NCBI GenBank assembly: GCA_964569055.1
Contig: CAZMSZ010000359.1
Location: forward strand, 1-7,653
Length of the DNA stretch: 7,653 bases
Reading direction: 5' to 3'
DNA from: JAWLGW01 sp964569055
Lineage (GTDB): Bacteria; Planctomycetota; J058
The notes beneath the pieces were generated by a model. That model saw only the letters and a list, made by a program, of their open reading frames with translations. It had not been told where the DNA came from and searched no databases. The translations under genes were made by a program, and so were the position numbers. This document shows positions 6,700-7,653 of the stretch, one piece after another (positions within the stretch are counted from its first letter, which is position 1; each line of letters begins with the position of its first letter).

Positions 6700-7653
6700 T
6701 GACCAGACGAAGCCTGTGTGGTTGGTCGAGCGCCCTGTCGCTCACCCTCGCCGTGGCGGCCGGGGTGGTGCGCGCCCAGGACGAGCAGCCGGCGGGGCCG
6801 CCCCCGACCGGCGAGCAGCTCGCGAACGAGCAGACCAACGTGCTCGGGGCGCTCGAGCGCCTCGACCAGAAGATCGCCAAGCTGGCCGAGAAGCTGAAGG
6901 AGCGGCAGCCCGAGCAGGCGGAGCGCCTGCAGGCCGCCTACCAGGCGATCCGCGAGCGGCTGATCAAGGAGGACATGGCGCGGATCGCCGAGATGCTGCG
7001 CGCCGACCAGCCGCTCCCCGCGCTGTCCGAGCAGGAGCAGGTCAAGGCCGACCTGCTGGCGCTGATCGAGCTGCTCGACGGGGCGCGGCGGCGGCGGGTC
7101 GACGACCTTCCCGAGCGCCTCGACACGCTCCGCAAGGAGATCGAGCAGGTCAAGACGCTCGAGAAGGAGCAGCGCGAGCTCAACCAGCAGCTCGCGGGCG
7201 ACGAGGAGCGGCGCGAGCAGCTGGCCTCGATCGATCAGGCCCGGCAGGCGGTCGAGGAGCTGCGCAAGAAGCAGGAGCAGCTGCGCAAGGGCGAGCTCGA
7301 CGAGGAGGCGCAGGCGCGCCTGACCGAGCGCATGAAGCAGGCGGCCGACGCCGTCCGCCGCCTGGAGCAGAAGCAGCAGTCGCTCCCCGGCGGCGAGGAG
7401 CGCAGCGCCCTGCAAGGGCTCGAGCAGGCGGCCCAGGCGCTGGACGGGTTGATCCGGACGCAGGAGCAGCTCAGCACGCAGACCGAGGCCCTTCAGGGTC
7501 AGCAAGGCCAGCAGGGGCAGCAGGGTCAGCAAGGCCAGCAGGGTCAGCAGGGCGGCCAGCAAGGCCAGCAAGGCCAGCAAGGCCAGCAAGGCCAGCAAGG
7601 CCAGCAAGGCCAGCAGGGTCAGCAGGGTCAGCAAGGCCAGCAGGGCCAGCAGG
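6699..7653 (+). CDS. Exported coiled-coil protein with Gly-Gln-Gln repeat (runs off right edge)
   Basis: Open from the ATG at 6699 to the window end (318 codons), with no stop. The first 26 residues form a signal peptide: MTRRSLCGW, a hydrophobic stretch SALSLTLAVAAGVV and a likely cleavage site at VRA/QDEQ. Residues about 38-265 are almost entirely charged, Gln/Glu/Leu/Arg-rich helix (for example RLDQKIAKLAEKLKERQ and RKEIEQVKTLEKEQRELNQQ), predicted to form long coiled coils. At residue 266 the sequence switches to uninterrupted QQG triplets broken by one extra Gly (codon 7554-7556). There is no lipobox and no TM helix apart from the signal. The architecture recalls the C-terminal half of DUF4175/TIGR02302 proteins, which carry Gln/Gly-rich stretches. 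Coupling to the DUF4175-like gene and coiled coils in both products suggest a complex; this is inference. The true C-terminus is unseen. Confidence 0.82.
   Translation, partial: MTRRSLCGWSSALSLTLAVAAGVVRAQDEQPAGPPPTGEQLANEQTNVLGALERLDQKIAKLAEKLKERQPEQAERLQAAYQAIRERLIKEDMARIAEMLRADQPLPALSEQEQVKADLLALIELLDGARRRRVDDLPERLDTLRKEIEQVKTLEKEQRELNQQLAGDEERREQLASIDQARQAVEELRKKQEQLRKGELDEEAQARLTERMKQAADAVRRLEQKQQSLPGGEERSALQGLEQAAQALDGLIRTQEQLSTQTEALQGQQGQQGQQGQQGQQGQQGGQQGQQGQQGQQGQQGQQGQQGQQGQQGQQGQQ
7494..7653 (+). repeat. 9-bp tandem repeat encoding (Gln-Gln-Gly)n
   Basis: From 7500 there are 16 complete in-frame 9-bp units of form CAG-CAR-GGN plus a partial 17th at the window edge, preceded by CAG GGT (7494-7499). 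One extra GGC interrupts them at 7554-7556. Units 7-12 (7557-7610) are six identical copies of CAGCAAGGC. The others vary only at third positions (CAA/CAG, GGC/GGT/GGG). Because the unit is a multiple of three, slippage changes repeat number without shifting frame. The array continues past the window, so its full length is unknown. Confidence 0.95.

Noticed and set aside
6099..7634. Minus-strand frame with a long run of Leu-Leu-Ala/Leu-Thr-Leu repeats that resembles a membrane protein
   Set aside because: It is the antisense of the GQQ repeat and coiled-coil gene. CAG/CAA/GGC codons read backwards give Leu/Ala, creating a false hydrophobic protein.
7494..7653. The tandem array as a CRISPR or non-coding satellite
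   Set aside because: There are no spacers. The units are 9 bp, contiguous, in frame with the upstream gene and vary only at synonymous positions, so they are coding.

Overview
The window is very GC-rich DNA (roughly 70% or more by eye), with almost every third codon position G or C. The gene families point to a planctomycete (Planctomycetota): a bacterial Ser/Thr kinase, a secreted TPR plus PQQ-type beta-propeller protein, a secreted squalene-cyclase-fold protein and a DUF4175-like membrane protein. This assignment is inferred from gene content; no rRNA or other marker is present.

Left part (1-1026). The first 236 bases, on the minus strand, hold the N-terminus of a Hanks-type Ser/Thr protein kinase that runs off the left edge. 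A 310-base stretch follows (237-546) with no convincing gene. A small Arg-rich plus-strand ORF (547-864) comes next, supported by a good ribosome binding site and strong GC3 bias but matching no family I recognise. The gap 865-1026 carries a clear TATACT -10 element and a leader of about 114 nt before the main operon.

Main part (1027-7653). Four plus-strand genes are packed as one operon with junctions of -4, +4 and -1 nt. (1) An exported protein with N-terminal helical/TPR repeats and a C-terminal PQQ-like beta-propeller. (2) An exported alpha/alpha-toroid protein of the prenyltransferase/squalene oxidase repeat type. (3) A DUF4175-like protein with three N-terminal TM helices, extracytoplasmic beta-rich domains and a C-terminal helical region. 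(4) An exported coiled-coil protein that enters a pure Gly-Gln-Gln tandem repeat and runs off the right edge.

All four products are predicted to be membrane-bound or exported, so the operon most likely builds a cell-envelope assembly. Genes 3 and 4 together have the architecture of the single long DUF4175/TIGR02302 proteins of Alphaproteobacteria (TM helices, long extracytoplasmic part, Gln/Gly-rich tract), here split into two translationally coupled genes. I see no CRISPR array, tRNA, rRNA, transposon or attachment site. The function of the assembly is unknown to me.
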